A stretch of DNA of 64,000 nt from contig NZ_CP116304.1 of NCBI RefSeq assembly GCF_028010285.1, positions 3,426,501-3,490,500 on the forward strand, given 5' to 3'. The stretch comes from Pseudomonas sp. Q1-7. Lineage in GTDB: Bacteria; Pseudomonadota; Gammaproteobacteria; Pseudomonadales; Pseudomonadaceae. Positions within the stretch are counted from its first letter, which is position 1, and each line of letters starts with the position of its first letter. Position numbers and translations under genes: made by a program. A model generated the notes under the pieces. It worked only from the letters and a program-made list of their open reading frames with translations. It was not told the origin of the DNA and did no database searches. Of this stretch, positions 15,938-25,076 are shown piece by piece.

Positions 15938-16702
15938 TCAGCGGATGTAACTCCCGCCATTGACATCAAGCGTTGCGCCGTTCATCGACAACTGTGATGG
16001 CCGCAGGACGAAGGCCACGAGCTCCGCAATCTCCCCTGGCTCCGTCATCTCTCCAATCGGAATATCGGCCACGGCAGCGGCCTTCCCGTTCTTCGCTACG
16101 AACTCTTCGGCCATCTCGGTACGAACCCATCCAGGGGCAATCGCGACCGCAAAAACACCCTCGCGGCCGAAACCCACCGCAATGGACTTGGTGAGATTCA
16201 CCAGGGCCGCTTTCGTCGCGCCATAGGGCATCGCGTTTGCCGCGTAACCCCGCTGCCCTGCACGGCTTGCCATATTCACGATCTTGCCCCCGCCATGCTC
16301 CCGGAAATGCTGGATAGCCTGTTTGCAGAGATCGGCAGCCGAGAAAAAGTTGACCTGGAACTCCCGTGCCCAGGCTGCCTGCCAGGCATCAGGTTCCGCA
16401 TCTACAGAAACTTCGCTACGGATTCCCGCATTGTTGATCAGCGCGTGGATACGACCGGACTTCTCCGCTTGCCGCCATAGCAAGAAGGGGCCGTCAGGAC
16501 CCGAAAGGTCCGCCCGGAGGAGGGTTCCCTTGCCCGAGATCCGATCGAACAGCGCTTCAGCCGAAGCGCTGTCCCGCCCGTAGTGGATCAGGGGCCACGC
16601 CTCCTCGGCGGCAAGCCGCTCGACTATCGCCGCACCAATTCCGCCCGTTCCGCCAGTAACCAGCACACGCTGTCCACGAAGCGTTTTCGAAACCGCAGCC
16701 AT
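15938..16702 (-). CDS. Short-chain dehydrogenase/reductase
   Basis: 254 residues from the ATG at 16702, chosen for its GGAGGGGAAAG ribosome site; the frame extends to 16792 without support. Classical SDR motifs are present: TGGTGGIG for NAD(P) binding, NNAG, an active-site Ser in MASRAG, and Tyr and Lys in YGATKAA, then APGWVRTEM. The substrate is not evident from sequence. It lies between two paralogous GntR genes with a DMT transporter, so a role in the same amino-acid or derived alcohol/ketone metabolism is likely but unproven. Confidence 0.9.
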   Translation of the reverse strand: MAAVSKTLRGQRVLVTGGTGGIGAAIVERLAAEEAWPLIHYGRDSASAEALFDRISGKGTLLRADLSGPDGPFLLWRQAEKSGRIHALINNAGIRSEVSVDAEPDAWQAAWAREFQVNFFSAADLCKQAIQHFREHGGGKIVNMASRAGQRGYAANAMPYGATKAALVNLTKSIAVGFGREGVFAVAIAPGWVRTEMAEEFVAKNGKAAAVADIPIGEMTEPGEIAELVAFVLRPSQLSMNGATLDVNGGSYIR

Positions 16703-16829
16703 AGACTTTCCCCTCCAGAACAACAGAACAACATTCGCGAAAATAACGCTCACCACAGGCATCACGCGTTGCAGTACACCGCCTGAATTCAAGGGCCTGT
16801 CTTGCGGAGTTTCTGTCGCTTGCCGGTTC

Positions 16830-17738
16830 TCAGGCTTGGCGCCGGTAGGCCAGAAGTACGACGCCCGCGACCACCATCCCCCCGCCCACCAGTTGGAGCG
16901 CGCTGAGCTGCTGATCGAGTATCAACCAGCCAAACACCAGGCCGGCTACCGGTTCCACGTTCATCACAGGCGCATTACGGGCAATGTCCAGCCTGGGCAT
17001 GAGAATGAACAGCGTGGAAAAGGCTGCACCGTAGAGCAGCACGAGAAACGACAAGGCAAGCCATCCACCTGCCGACGCCGGCACGGATAGCCCTCCAGGC
17101 AGGGCTTCCATGGCGCTGGCCAGGAGCGCGACGACAAAAACCAGCGCCATGGTCAGCATGCTGCGCACCGTGCCAGCCATGTTCGAGAGCCGGTTTTCCG
17201 AGACCCACATGGCGCCGCCAAATACCGCCGCGCCGACGAAGCTGAAGAAGACCCCTTCCATCCAGCGATGGTCAAACTGGCCTTGCCCGGCCAGGATGGT
17301 CGGTACATCCAGCGCAATCAGCAGGCCGCAGAAAATACCGGCCATGAGCACCACCGAACGACGAGTAGGCGCCGGGCCACCCAGGACATAGGTCAGCAAG
17401 GCCAGGAACACGGGCGAAAGGTTGACCACGAGCAACGCCAGGCCGACAGGGATTCGCGCCACTGCGGAGTAGATGCAGATGCTCTGGAGGGCGATCAGGC
17501 TCCCCATCAGCAACTGCCAGCCGGCAATGGTGGATCCGAGGCGAACGGACTCCCCTCGCAGGATTACAAGAATGCCCAGTACCAGCATGGTGACACCGGA
17601 GCGACACAGGATCGCCAATAGCAATCCAGCCCCGTCATCGAAGGCGATGCGGGCCGCAATATGATTGCCGGCGAAGGCGCAGGCCAGCCCGGCAAGTAGC
17701 AAAACAGTGATGTGCCGTGGGAATAGCTGGGTTTGCAT
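16830..17738 (-). CDS. EamA/DMT-superfamily transporter
   Basis: 302 residues with about ten hydrophobic helices arranged as two EamA repeats (first ending near the PVGLALLVVNLSPVFLALLTYV helix, second near NAPVMNVEPVAGLVFGWLIL). Family members are inner-membrane exporters or carriers of amino acids and other metabolites. It is flanked by GntR (upstream) and SDR (downstream) genes on the same strand, suggesting efflux of an amino acid or intermediate handled by the neighbouring catabolic operon. Confidence 0.9.
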   Translation of the reverse strand: MQTQLFPRHITVLLLAGLACAFAGNHIAARIAFDDGAGLLLAILCRSGVTMLVLGILVILRGESVRLGSTIAGWQLLMGSLIALQSICIYSAVARIPVGLALLVVNLSPVFLALLTYVLGGPAPTRRSVVLMAGIFCGLLIALDVPTILAGQGQFDHRWMEGVFFSFVGAAVFGGAMWVSENRLSNMAGTVRSMLTMALVFVVALLASAMEALPGGLSVPASAGGWLALSFLVLLYGAAFSTLFILMPRLDIARNAPVMNVEPVAGLVFGWLILDQQLSALQLVGGGMVVAGVVLLAYRRQA

Positions 17739-17804
17739 AGGGGAGATAGCCCTGATTGCCGGTAGACGGATCGGTCGCGGGATGTGCGGGGACCATGTCG
17801 CTTT

Positions 17805-18518
17805 TTAGAGCATCGAAATGCTTTTCGTCAGGTTCTGCTTCATGAACTCCAGGAAGCGATCACGGAAGAGCAAGGTATGTTCGTGCGAAGCGGCTTCCGC
17901 CTCGTCGGCCTGCCTGCTCGCGATGGCCTCGATGATCCTGTCGTGATCCTGGTCCGCGCTCGTCAGGCCCTGCGAACTGACGATGAAGTCGAAGTGCAGG
18001 TGCAGCAAACGCTGCCCCTCCCCCAACAACTTCTCGTAGTAGCTGGTGAGATATGGGTTTCGCCCGGCGCGGGCGATTTCCATGTGGAAGACCTTGTTTC
18101 GCTCCGACATCTCCTGGAAGTTGCCTTTCGCCAGCGCCTGGATGTAGGCGTCGTTGGCCTTGCGGATACGCTCCAGGTCCTGCTCGCTGCGGTTCACCGC
18201 AGCCAGTCGGGTCACCGCCCGCTGGGTGAGGTCCAGGGCGGCGATGTACTTCGGGAACGCCTCAATCTCGAACGGCGTTACCAGCGTGGTGCGGTTCGGC
18301 AGGATGGTGACCAGGCCTTCGGTGATCAGCCGGGCCAGGGCGTCGCGGACCGGTGAACGCGAGACACCGAACTGGGCCGCCAGCGACACCTCGTCCAACT
18401 GGGCGCCGGGCTTGAGTTGCAAAGTCAGGATCTGCTTGCGCAGCTCTTCGTAGATGTAGCGACCGCCATGCCGCTTCCCACCGTTTTCCGTTTCTAGCGT
18501 CACTACGCCCATGGCCAT
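17805..18518 (-). CDS. GntR-family regulator, FCD type (copy 2)
   Basis: 237 residues with the same layout as the copy at 15128-15835: winged helix (GRYIYEELRKQILTLQLKPG, FGVSRSPVRDALARLITEGLV) and FCD domain (HMEIARAGRNPYLTSYYEKLL, ending SHEHTLLFRDRF). The shared central run from the winged helix through ILPNRTTLVTPFEIE is nearly identical between copies, while the N-terminus and the FCD tail differ. It is 76 bases downstream of the catabolic operon's last enzyme gene on the same strand, so it may be the operon's own regulator. Confidence 0.92.
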   Translation of the reverse strand: MAMGVVTLETENGGKRHGGRYIYEELRKQILTLQLKPGAQLDEVSLAAQFGVSRSPVRDALARLITEGLVTILPNRTTLVTPFEIEAFPKYIAALDLTQRAVTRLAAVNRSEQDLERIRKANDAYIQALAKGNFQEMSERNKVFHMEIARAGRNPYLTSYYEKLLGEGQRLLHLHFDFIVSSQGLTSADQDHDRIIEAIASRQADEAEAASHEHTLLFRDRFLEFMKQNLTKSISML

Positions 18519-18594
18519 GATCTCGATGGTTCGAGCGGGTCCGCGGCCCGCCCGGTGGGAACGGCATGCTCCTTCAGGAAAGGAGCGCTGGCGT

Positions 18595-19626
18595 TCAGTC
18601 GGCCGGGAAAGCCGGCCCCCAGGTGTCGCTCAGCATGAAGCCGGCGGCCAGGGGATCGTCAGGGTCCACGCCCAACTGCTGCAAACCGTAGATCCAGGCA
18701 CGCCCCGTCACCCGTGGCAGCACGGCGGGCCGCCCCGCGACGTCGGTACGGCCCAGAAACCGGACCTGGAACTCGCCATTGATGGTCGAGCGGGAGACCA
18801 GTTGAGCCCCCTCCTCCACCAGCCCCCGGGCTGCCAGGGTCGCCAGGTTGGCCGAACTGCCCGTACCGCAGGGTGAGCGGTCCACCCGGCCCGGTGGCAA
18901 GGTCGTGCAGGTCTGGTAGGTACGATCGTCGACGCGATTGCGGAACATCACATAGGCCACATCGTTGATGGCCTCGAACAGCGGATGCTGGACGCTGACC
19001 TGGCGGTTGATGATGCCCTTGAGGGCAACACCCGCCGCCGCCAGCTCACGGGCATTCTCCGGTGCGATGCGGAGACCTACCTGATCAACGTCCACCAGGG
19101 CGTAATACACACCGCCGAAGGCGATATCAGCCTTGATAGTGCCGAACGCCTCGGTTTCGATGGCCACGTCCAGGTGCTCGACGAAGGCCGGCACCATATC
19201 CAGCGACACGCTGAGACAACGTCCGTCCTCACAGCGGGCCTTGGCGTTTACCAGGCCAGCGGGCGTATCGAGCACGACGGTGGTTTCCGGCTCCTGCATG
19301 GGTACCATGCCCAGCTCCAGCAGCGCGGTGACCACGCAGATGCAGTTGCTGCCGGACATGGGATGGGCCCTGTCCGCCTGCAGGACGATGAAACCGGCGT
19401 GGGCTTCCGGCCGCGTGGGCGGTAGCAGCAGGTTCACCGACATCTGCAGGCAGCCACGCGGTTCCAGCATCACCAGGCGGCGCAGGCTGTCGTCCACCTC
19501 GTTGATATGGTTCATCTTGTCCAGCATGGTCTCGCCGGGGACGCCGACGACGCCACCGATAATGACCTTGCCGATCTCGCCTTCGCAGTGGACATCCACC
19601 AGTTGAAGCGTCTTCTTCCAACGCAT
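18595..19626 (-). CDS. Proline racemase superfamily enzyme, Ser/Cys type
   Basis: 343 residues. The superfamily uses two opposed acid/base residues. Here the first motif reads MSGSN with Ser91 in place of the usual Cys of MCGH, while the second (VDRSPCGTG) keeps Cys253. Changed pairs are known in members that dehydrate or epimerise hydroxyprolines differently from the Cys/Cys 4-hydroxyproline epimerases. A trans-3-hydroxyproline dehydratase-like or alternative epimerase role is possible but not proven. It is the last enzyme gene of the operon, 10 bases after the aldehyde dehydrogenase. Confidence 0.85.
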   Translation of the reverse strand: MRWKKTLQLVDVHCEGEIGKVIIGGVVGVPGETMLDKMNHINEVDDSLRRLVMLEPRGCLQMSVNLLLPPTRPEAHAGFIVLQADRAHPMSGSNCICVVTALLELGMVPMQEPETTVVLDTPAGLVNAKARCEDGRCLSVSLDMVPAFVEHLDVAIETEAFGTIKADIAFGGVYYALVDVDQVGLRIAPENARELAAAGVALKGIINRQVSVQHPLFEAINDVAYVMFRNRVDDRTYQTCTTLPPGRVDRSPCGTGSSANLATLAARGLVEEGAQLVSRSTINGEFQVRFLGRTDVAGRPAVLPRVTGRAWIYGLQQLGVDPDDPLAAGFMLSDTWGPAFPAD

Positions 19627-19636
19627 GGCGGCTACC

Positions 19637-21118
19637 TCACTTGATGTACCAGCCCCAGGGCTGCTCGCTGTCGAGGCGGGTGATCTGCTTGGTTTCCAGG
19701 TAGTTGTTCAGCCCCCACTCACCCAGCTCGCGGCCGATGCCGCTCTGCTTGTAGCCGCCCCAGGGGGCCTCGGTAAAGGTGGGTTGCGAACAGTTGATCC
19801 AGACGATGCCGGCGCGCAGCTTGCGGGCCACGCGCTCGGCACGTTGCAGGTCCTTCGACATCACGGCGGCGGCCAGGCCGAAGCGCGAGTTGTTGGCCGA
19901 GCGCAGGGCTTCGGCCTCGCTGTCGAAGGGACGGACGCAGACCACCGGGCCGAAGATTTCCTCTTGCCAGATCCAGCTGTCTTCCGGCACGTCGGCGAAG
20001 ACGGTCGGCTGTAGGTAGAAGCCCTGCTCGAAACCGCTTGGACGCTCGCCACCGTAAACCAGCTGCGCCCCCTCCTCCCGACCACGGGCGATGGCTGCGC
20101 GGACCTTGTCGTACTGGCCCTTGTTCACCAGTGGACCGAGCAACACGCCCTCTTCCAGGCCATTGCCGATGCGGACTTTCTCGGCTTCTTCCTTCAGGCG
20201 CTTGAGCAGCGGCTCATACAGGTCGCGCTGAACCAGCACACGGGAGGTGGCGGAGCAGACCTGGCCCTGGTTCCAGAAGATGCCGAACATGATCCACTCG
20301 ACGGCGGCCTCGATGTCGCTGTCGTCGAAGATGATGAAAGGCGACTTGCCCCCCAGCTCCAGGCTGATGTTTTTGATGTCCTTTGCCGCAGCCTTCATGA
20401 TCCGGCTGCCGGTGGGCACGCTGCCGGTGAAGGCCAGCTTGTCGACGCCGGGGTGTTCGGCCAGGGGCGCGCCGGCGTCCGGGCCCATGCCCGGAATCAC
20501 GTTCAGTACACCGGCCGGCAAACCGGCCTTGTCGGCAATGCGGGCCAGTTCCAGGGCGGTCAGCGGGGTCAATTCCGACGGTTTGAGCACCATGCTGCAA
20601 CCGGCGGCCAGCGCTGGGGCGACTTTCCAGGCAGCCATCAGCATGGGGAAATTCCAGGGGATGATCGCCCCAGCGACCCCCACCGGCTCCTTGCGGGCCA
20701 CCGAGCGGAAGCGCTCGTCGGCCAGGGCCACGGGCTGCTCCAGCTGGCTGTCCAGGTCCTCGGCGAGGTCCGCGTAGAAGTCGAAGCAACCGGCGGTATC
20801 GCCAATGTCCCAGAGCGCTTCGGGCAGCGGTTTGCCGTTGTCCCGCACTTCCAGCTCGGCCAGCTCCTGCTGACGGTCACGGATGCCCTGGGCGATGCGA
20901 CGCAACACAGCGGCACGGGCCGAACCGCTCATCTGCGGCCAGGGACCCTCATCGAACGCCTGCCGGGCGGCCTTGACCGCGAGGTCCACGTCTTCCGTGG
21001 TAGCAGCCGCAACGCGGGCAAGCAGCGCCTCGCTGCTCGGATCGAGGGTGTCGAAGGTGCCACCTTTGACCGGGGCGACCCACTGGCCATTGATGTAGAG
21101 CTGGTTGTACGAATTCAT
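19637..21118 (-). CDS. Aldehyde dehydrogenase, betaine-aldehyde/aminoaldehyde type
   Basis: 493 residues with full ALDH signatures: PWNFPMLMAAWK, catalytic Glu in LELGGKSPFI and Cys in GQVCSATSR, and C-terminal NCSQPTFTEAPWGGYKQSG followed by GRELGEWGLNNY. The closest overall look is the plant-type betaine/aminoaldehyde dehydrogenase group. In this operon its expected job is oxidising 2-oxoglutarate semialdehyde to 2-oxoglutarate, the last step of hydroxyproline breakdown; that is inferred from neighbours. The start overlaps the stop of the upstream flavoenzyme gene as ATGA. Confidence 0.92.
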   Translation of the reverse strand: MNSYNQLYINGQWVAPVKGGTFDTLDPSSEALLARVAAATTEDVDLAVKAARQAFDEGPWPQMSGSARAAVLRRIAQGIRDRQQELAELEVRDNGKPLPEALWDIGDTAGCFDFYADLAEDLDSQLEQPVALADERFRSVARKEPVGVAGAIIPWNFPMLMAAWKVAPALAAGCSMVLKPSELTPLTALELARIADKAGLPAGVLNVIPGMGPDAGAPLAEHPGVDKLAFTGSVPTGSRIMKAAAKDIKNISLELGGKSPFIIFDDSDIEAAVEWIMFGIFWNQGQVCSATSRVLVQRDLYEPLLKRLKEEAEKVRIGNGLEEGVLLGPLVNKGQYDKVRAAIARGREEGAQLVYGGERPSGFEQGFYLQPTVFADVPEDSWIWQEEIFGPVVCVRPFDSEAEALRSANNSRFGLAAAVMSKDLQRAERVARKLRAGIVWINCSQPTFTEAPWGGYKQSGIGRELGEWGLNNYLETKQITRLDSEQPWGWYIK

Positions 21119-22398
21119 GCAAGTCCTCCAATGAAGGCGAAGCGGTTGGCGCTGAACGGGGTCAGGTCTTGAGCAGTCGGTCGTCCAGCCGCCAGGTCAG
21201 CGATCAGGCGCCCGGTCGTGGCGCCCAGGGTCAGGCCGAGCTGGCCGTGGCCGAAGGCCATGAGCACGTTGGACAGCCGAGGGGAGCGGTCGATGACCGG
21301 CTTGGTATCCGGCAGGAACGGGCGGTAGCCGACGCCGTACTCGAACGGGCTGGTTCGCAACTGCGGCAGGATGCGCCGGGCCTTCTCCAGGATGATGTCG
21401 GCGCGCTTGAAATTGGGCTCGGCATCGGCGCCGGCGAACTCGATGGTGCCGCCAATCTGCAGGCCTCGGGTCATCGGGCTGAAGCAGAAACCGCCATCGG
21501 CGTAGATCACCGAGTGGCGAACCTCCACACCCGGATTGGGCAACAACACCTGGTAACCGGCGATGCCGGCCAGGGGGATGCGTGCGCCGAGCTGGGCGAA
21601 GAACGCCCGGGAACCGGTGCCAGCCGCCACCACGACATGATGGGCCGGCAGTCGGTTGCCGCTCTTGAGCGTGACGCCCGTGGCGCGATCCGCCGTCTCG
21701 TCGATGCGCTTCGCCTGGTCGCGCACGCGCACGCCGCCCTGGTCGACAAAGCTCTGGGTCAAGGCTGCGATGAATCCCTCGGTATCGCTGACGGCACGCC
21801 AATCGGGGAACAGCAAACCATGCTTGAACCTGCCCGCCAGGCTTGGCTCAAGATCGGCGATGGCGGCCGCATCCAGCTCTTCCGAACTGAAGCCCAGGGA
21901 CTTGCGCAGTTCCAGGTGCGGACGCTCATGGATCACCCCGGCCGGGGAGTCGAAGACCTCGATGATCGGGCGATCGCCGAGCAGGGTCTTGTCCGGGCAG
22001 GCATCGAGCAGGGGCGAGTAGTCCTCGTAGACGTTCTCGGTGAGCGTGGTCATGGCCTCGGCGATTTCGACGATCTTCGAACGCCGGGCGTTCGCCACGA
22101 AGCGCAGAAACCACGGCAGGATGCCCGGCAGCGCGCCCGGACGCAGGGCCAGCGGCCCCTTCTGGTCCAGCAGCCAGGACGGGATCTTCTTCAGGATGCC
22201 GGGCTTGGACAGCGGGATGACCTCGCTCACCGCCATCTGGCCGCAGCTCCACTTCGCCGTACTGTCACCCGGCGCGGCCGGGTCCACCAGGGTGACCTGG
22301 TAGCCCTCGCGCTGCAGGTACAGGGCACAACAGACGCCGACGATGCCGCCTCCGATGACAATCGCCGATTCCGCCAACCGACTTTGCCGAGCGCTCAT
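21115..22398 (-). CDS. FAD-dependent D-amino-acid dehydrogenase (D-hydroxyproline type)
   Basis: 427 residues of the DadA/glycine-oxidase fold: N-terminal dinucleotide motif [19 protein letters not shown], an [10 protein letters not shown] segment near the flavin, and a C-terminal [21 protein letters not shown]. In the hydroxyproline route this enzyme oxidises cis-4-hydroxy-D-proline to the pyrroline carboxylate. Placement directly between the Cys/Cys epimerase and the aldehyde dehydrogenase, with ATGA overlaps on both sides, supports that step. Confidence 0.88.
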   Translation of the reverse strand: MSARQSRLAESAIVIGGGIVGVCCALYLQREGYQVTLVDPAAPGDSTAKWSCGQMAVSEVIPLSKPGILKKIPSWLLDQKGPLALRPGALPGILPWFLRFVANARRSKIVEIAEAMTTLTENVYEDYSPLLDACPDKTLLGDRPIIEVFDSPAGVIHERPHLELRKSLGFSSEELDAAAIADLEPSLAGRFKHGLLFPDWRAVSDTEGFIAALTQSFVDQGGVRVRDQAKRIDETADRATGVTLKSGNRLPAHHVVVAAGTGSRAFFAQLGARIPLAGIAGYQVLLPNPGVEVRHSVIYADGGFCFSPMTRGLQIGGTIEFAGADAEPNFKRADIILEKARRILPQLRTSPFEYGVGYRPFLPDTKPVIDRSPRLSNVLMAFGHGQLGLTLGATTGRLIADLAAGRPTAQDLTPFSANRFAFIGGLA

Positions 22399-23426
22399 GC
22401 AGCCCCCTTGTTGCCAATGAAATCGCCCAGGGAGAAACCGTCCCAGTACGGTTGCCCGTCATCCACGAAGAACTCCGCACGACCCGTGATCCAGGCACTG
22501 CCTTCGATGCTCGGATAAACAGCCGCGCTGCCATTCGACAAGGTGGTCGTAGCCTCCACGCGACCGGTGAAGCGGCTGCCGATAATGCTTTCGTGGCGGA
22601 AGGCCTCGTCTTCGGCCAGCCAGCCACGGGCATAGCGCTGAGCGACACGGGCGGAGGTGCCAGTGCCGCAGGGCGAGCGATCGACCAGGCTGTCGCCGGC
22701 GATGACCACCGCCCGGCCATGGGAATCCTTGGCCAGCGGGTGACCGGTCCACATGCAGTGCTTCACGCCACGGATCGAGGCATCGTCCGGGTGCACCACA
22801 TCGAAGTTGGCATTGACCAGGCGCTGCACTTCCCGGCCCCACTCCAGCAGTTGCTCGGGCGCGAAGTGTTCGCATCCGGCGTAGTTGGCCTGGACTTCGA
22901 TGATCGGATAGAAGTTGCCACCGTAGGCGATGTCGAGCTTCAACGTGCCCAGTTGCGGCAGGTAGACCTGCACATCCTGATACAACAGAAAGCCCGGCAC
23001 ATTGGTGAAGCGCACCGAGGTGACCTTGTCGCCCTGCTGCTCGTAGCGGGCGCGAATCTGGCCGGCCGGTACATCCACCACGACCTGGCCCGGTGTTTTC
23101 GGCTTCACGAGCCCTGCTTCCAGAGCGAAGGTAATGGAGCCGAGCGTGGCGTGACCGCACATGGGCAGGCAGCCGGAAGTCTCGATGAACAGCAGACTGA
23201 AATCGGCGTCATCGCTGACCGGGGGATAGAACAGGGTTCCCGACATGTGCGAGTGGCCACGGGGCTCCAGCATCAGGGCCCGACGGACCCAGTCGAATGC
23301 CTCGATGAAATGCTGACGTCGCTCGCTCATGGTGGCGCCGTGCAGCTTTGGTGCGCCGCCTATGACCATACGTACGGGCATGCCCTCGGTATGGCCTTCG
23401 ATACAGGTGAAAACTTGGCTGGTCAT
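22395..23426 (-). CDS. 4-hydroxyproline 2-epimerase-like (proline racemase family)
   Basis: 343 residues from the ATG at 23426 (an ATG at 23444 is also in frame). Both catalytic cysteines are present, Cys90 in MCGHAT and Cys253 in DRSPCGTG, as in hydroxyproline epimerases and proline racemases. It would convert trans-4-hydroxy-L-proline to cis-4-hydroxy-D-proline, the first step of bacterial hydroxyproline use. Supported by the neighbouring DadA-like, DapA-like and aldehyde dehydrogenase genes. Confidence 0.88.
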   Translation of the reverse strand: MTSQVFTCIEGHTEGMPVRMVIGGAPKLHGATMSERRQHFIEAFDWVRRALMLEPRGHSHMSGTLFYPPVSDDADFSLLFIETSGCLPMCGHATLGSITFALEAGLVKPKTPGQVVVDVPAGQIRARYEQQGDKVTSVRFTNVPGFLLYQDVQVYLPQLGTLKLDIAYGGNFYPIIEVQANYAGCEHFAPEQLLEWGREVQRLVNANFDVVHPDDASIRGVKHCMWTGHPLAKDSHGRAVVIAGDSLVDRSPCGTGTSARVAQRYARGWLAEDEAFRHESIIGSRFTGRVEATTTLSNGSAAVYPSIEGSAWITGRAEFFVDDGQPYWDGFSLGDFIGNKGAA

Positions 23427-23483
23427 CTCTGCTCTCTTGGGCATTCGGCATCGACTCCATTTGGAGCCGATGCCGGCTTCGGG

Positions 23484-24362
23484 TCAACGCTGGGAAGCCT
23501 CGAATACCTTGCGGAACTCGGCCTTCTCGTCATCGGTCAGCGGCTGCAGCGGCATACGCGCGTTGCCGGCACTGAAGCCCGCCAGTTCACAACCGTATTT
23601 CACCTTCTGGATGAACTTGCCGGATTCCATGCTGGCCATCACCGGGAACAGCGAGCGCATCACCGACTGGGCGCCGGCGAGGTCGCCGGAGGAGTACTTG
23701 CGGTAGAAATCCACCACCTGGTCCGGGAAGCAGTTGGCCGGGCCGCAGATCCAGCTGCTGGCGCCCCACAGGAAGAAGTCCAGGGCCTGGTCGTCGGAGC
23801 CACAGGACAGCTGGTAGTGGTCCTTGTAGGTGCTGCCGATCTCGATGGCGCGCAGCAGGTTGCCACTGCTTTCCTTGATGGCGATCACGCGAGCGTTGTC
23901 CTTGAAGGCCTCCAGCACGCCGAAACCGACTTCGACATTGGTGCGCACCGGGTAGTTGTAGAGCACCACGTTGACCTCCGGCACGGCATCGAGAATCGCC
24001 TGGTAGTGGCCGATCAGCTCCTCCTGGGACGGCAGGGCGTAATACGGCGGAGCGATCAGCACGTTGCTGTAGCCGGCGTCGCGGGTCTGCCTGACCTGTT
24101 CGATCACTTCACGGGTGCAGGAGCCGTTGGCGCCGGCGATGAGCACGCCGCGATCAGCCACCACTTCTTTCACTGTTGCCATCACCTGACGACGCTCGTC
24201 GTTGGTCAGGGCGTAGTACTCGCCGGTGGAGCCCAGCGGAACGAAGCCGCTGACGCCCGCCTTCAACTGATACTCGATGATGTTGGCCAGGGTTTCGTGG
24301 TCGACCGCGCCGGTCTTGTCGAAGGGCGTGACGAGAGCGGGCAGGATGCCTTTCAGTTGCAT
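23484..24362 (-). CDS. DapA-family lyase, probable pyrroline-4-hydroxy-2-carboxylate deaminase
   Basis: 292 residues of the dihydrodipicolinate synthase/N-acetylneuraminate lyase barrel: GSTGEYYALT near residue 45, Tyr in LYNYPVRTN and the Schiff-base Lys in AIKESSGN. In hydroxyproline operons this family member deaminates the pyrroline intermediate to 2-oxoglutarate semialdehyde. No lysine-biosynthesis genes are nearby, and the adjacent epimerase and ABC transporter support the catabolic role. Confidence 0.86.
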   Translation of the reverse strand: MQLKGILPALVTPFDKTGAVDHETLANIIEYQLKAGVSGFVPLGSTGEYYALTNDERRQVMATVKEVVADRGVLIAGANGSCTREVIEQVRQTRDAGYSNVLIAPPYYALPSQEELIGHYQAILDAVPEVNVVLYNYPVRTNVEVGFGVLEAFKDNARVIAIKESSGNLLRAIEIGSTYKDHYQLSCGSDDQALDFFLWGASSWICGPANCFPDQVVDFYRKYSSGDLAGAQSVMRSLFPVMASMESGKFIQKVKYGCELAGFSAGNARMPLQPLTDDEKAEFRKVFEASQR

Positions 24363-24400
24363 GGGTGTTCTCCAGATTGTGGGGCCGTCTTTTGTGGGGG

Positions 24401-25066
24401 TTAGTAGGCGTAGCGCCGGAGCATCCGGGCTTCGACCACACCGACCAGGCGGGTCAGCGGGAAAGCCACGAGGAAGTAGATGACGGCGACGGCGGAGAGG
24501 AACTCGACCGGCCGGGCCGTGCTGTTGGAAATGTTCTGGCCGACGAACATCAGGTCAGCGATGCCCACCGAGGAGATCAGGGCGCTCTCCTTGAACAGGC
24601 TGACCACGTTCGACAGCAGCGGTGGAATGGCGCGCAGCAGGGCCTGCGGGAAGATCACGTAGAGCACCTTCACCCGCGAGGTCAGGCCCAGGGCGGTGCA
24701 GGCATCGTGCTGTTCGCTGGCGATGGACTTCAGCGCGCCCCGGAAGGTCTCGCTGGTAATGGCCGCCATGTAGAGGGTCAGCGAGATGATCACCGACACG
24801 TAGGGGGGGATATCCATGCCGAACACCACCGGGAAGCAGAAGAACACCCAGAACAGTTGGATCAGCAGCGGCGTGCCGCGAAAGAACTCCACGTAGAGGG
24901 TCGTCGGCAAGGTCAGCAGCTTGAGGCTGGATATCCGCAGCAGACTGAGCACGAACCCGGCCAGGCTGCCGATCAGGGCGCAGCCAAGGGTGATGGCCAG
25001 GGTCAGCGCCAGGCCCTTGAACAGCACGTGCCAGTAGGTCAGGACGATGGAGAAATCGATGGTCAT
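24401..25066 (-). CDS. Amino-acid ABC transporter permease (second)
   Basis: 221 residues of the HisM/GlnP type: hydrophobic helices, YVEFFRGTPLLIQLFWVFF early and the coupling loop EQHDACTALGLTSRVKVLYVIFPQALLRAIPP. It pairs with the permease at 25077-25748 (10 bases apart) to form the membrane channel of a polar amino-acid importer. Probably imports hydroxyproline or a derivative given the operon. Confidence 0.92.
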   Translation of the reverse strand: MTIDFSIVLTYWHVLFKGLALTLAITLGCALIGSLAGFVLSLLRISSLKLLTLPTTLYVEFFRGTPLLIQLFWVFFCFPVVFGMDIPPYVSVIISLTLYMAAITSETFRGALKSIASEQHDACTALGLTSRVKVLYVIFPQALLRAIPPLLSNVVSLFKESALISSVGIADLMFVGQNISNSTARPVEFLSAVAVIYFLVAFPLTRLVGVVEARMLRRYAY

Positions 25067-25076
25067 GGCATTCTCC

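Noticed and set aside
23484-24362. Lysine-biosynthesis dihydrodipicolinate synthase
   Set aside because: The fold is the same, but the operon contains importer, epimerase and dehydrogenase genes of amino-acid catabolism and no lysine genes.
22452-24404. 650-codon plus-strand frame opposite the epimerase and DapA-like genes
   Set aside because: Crosses several real genes on the other strand and has shadow-type composition.
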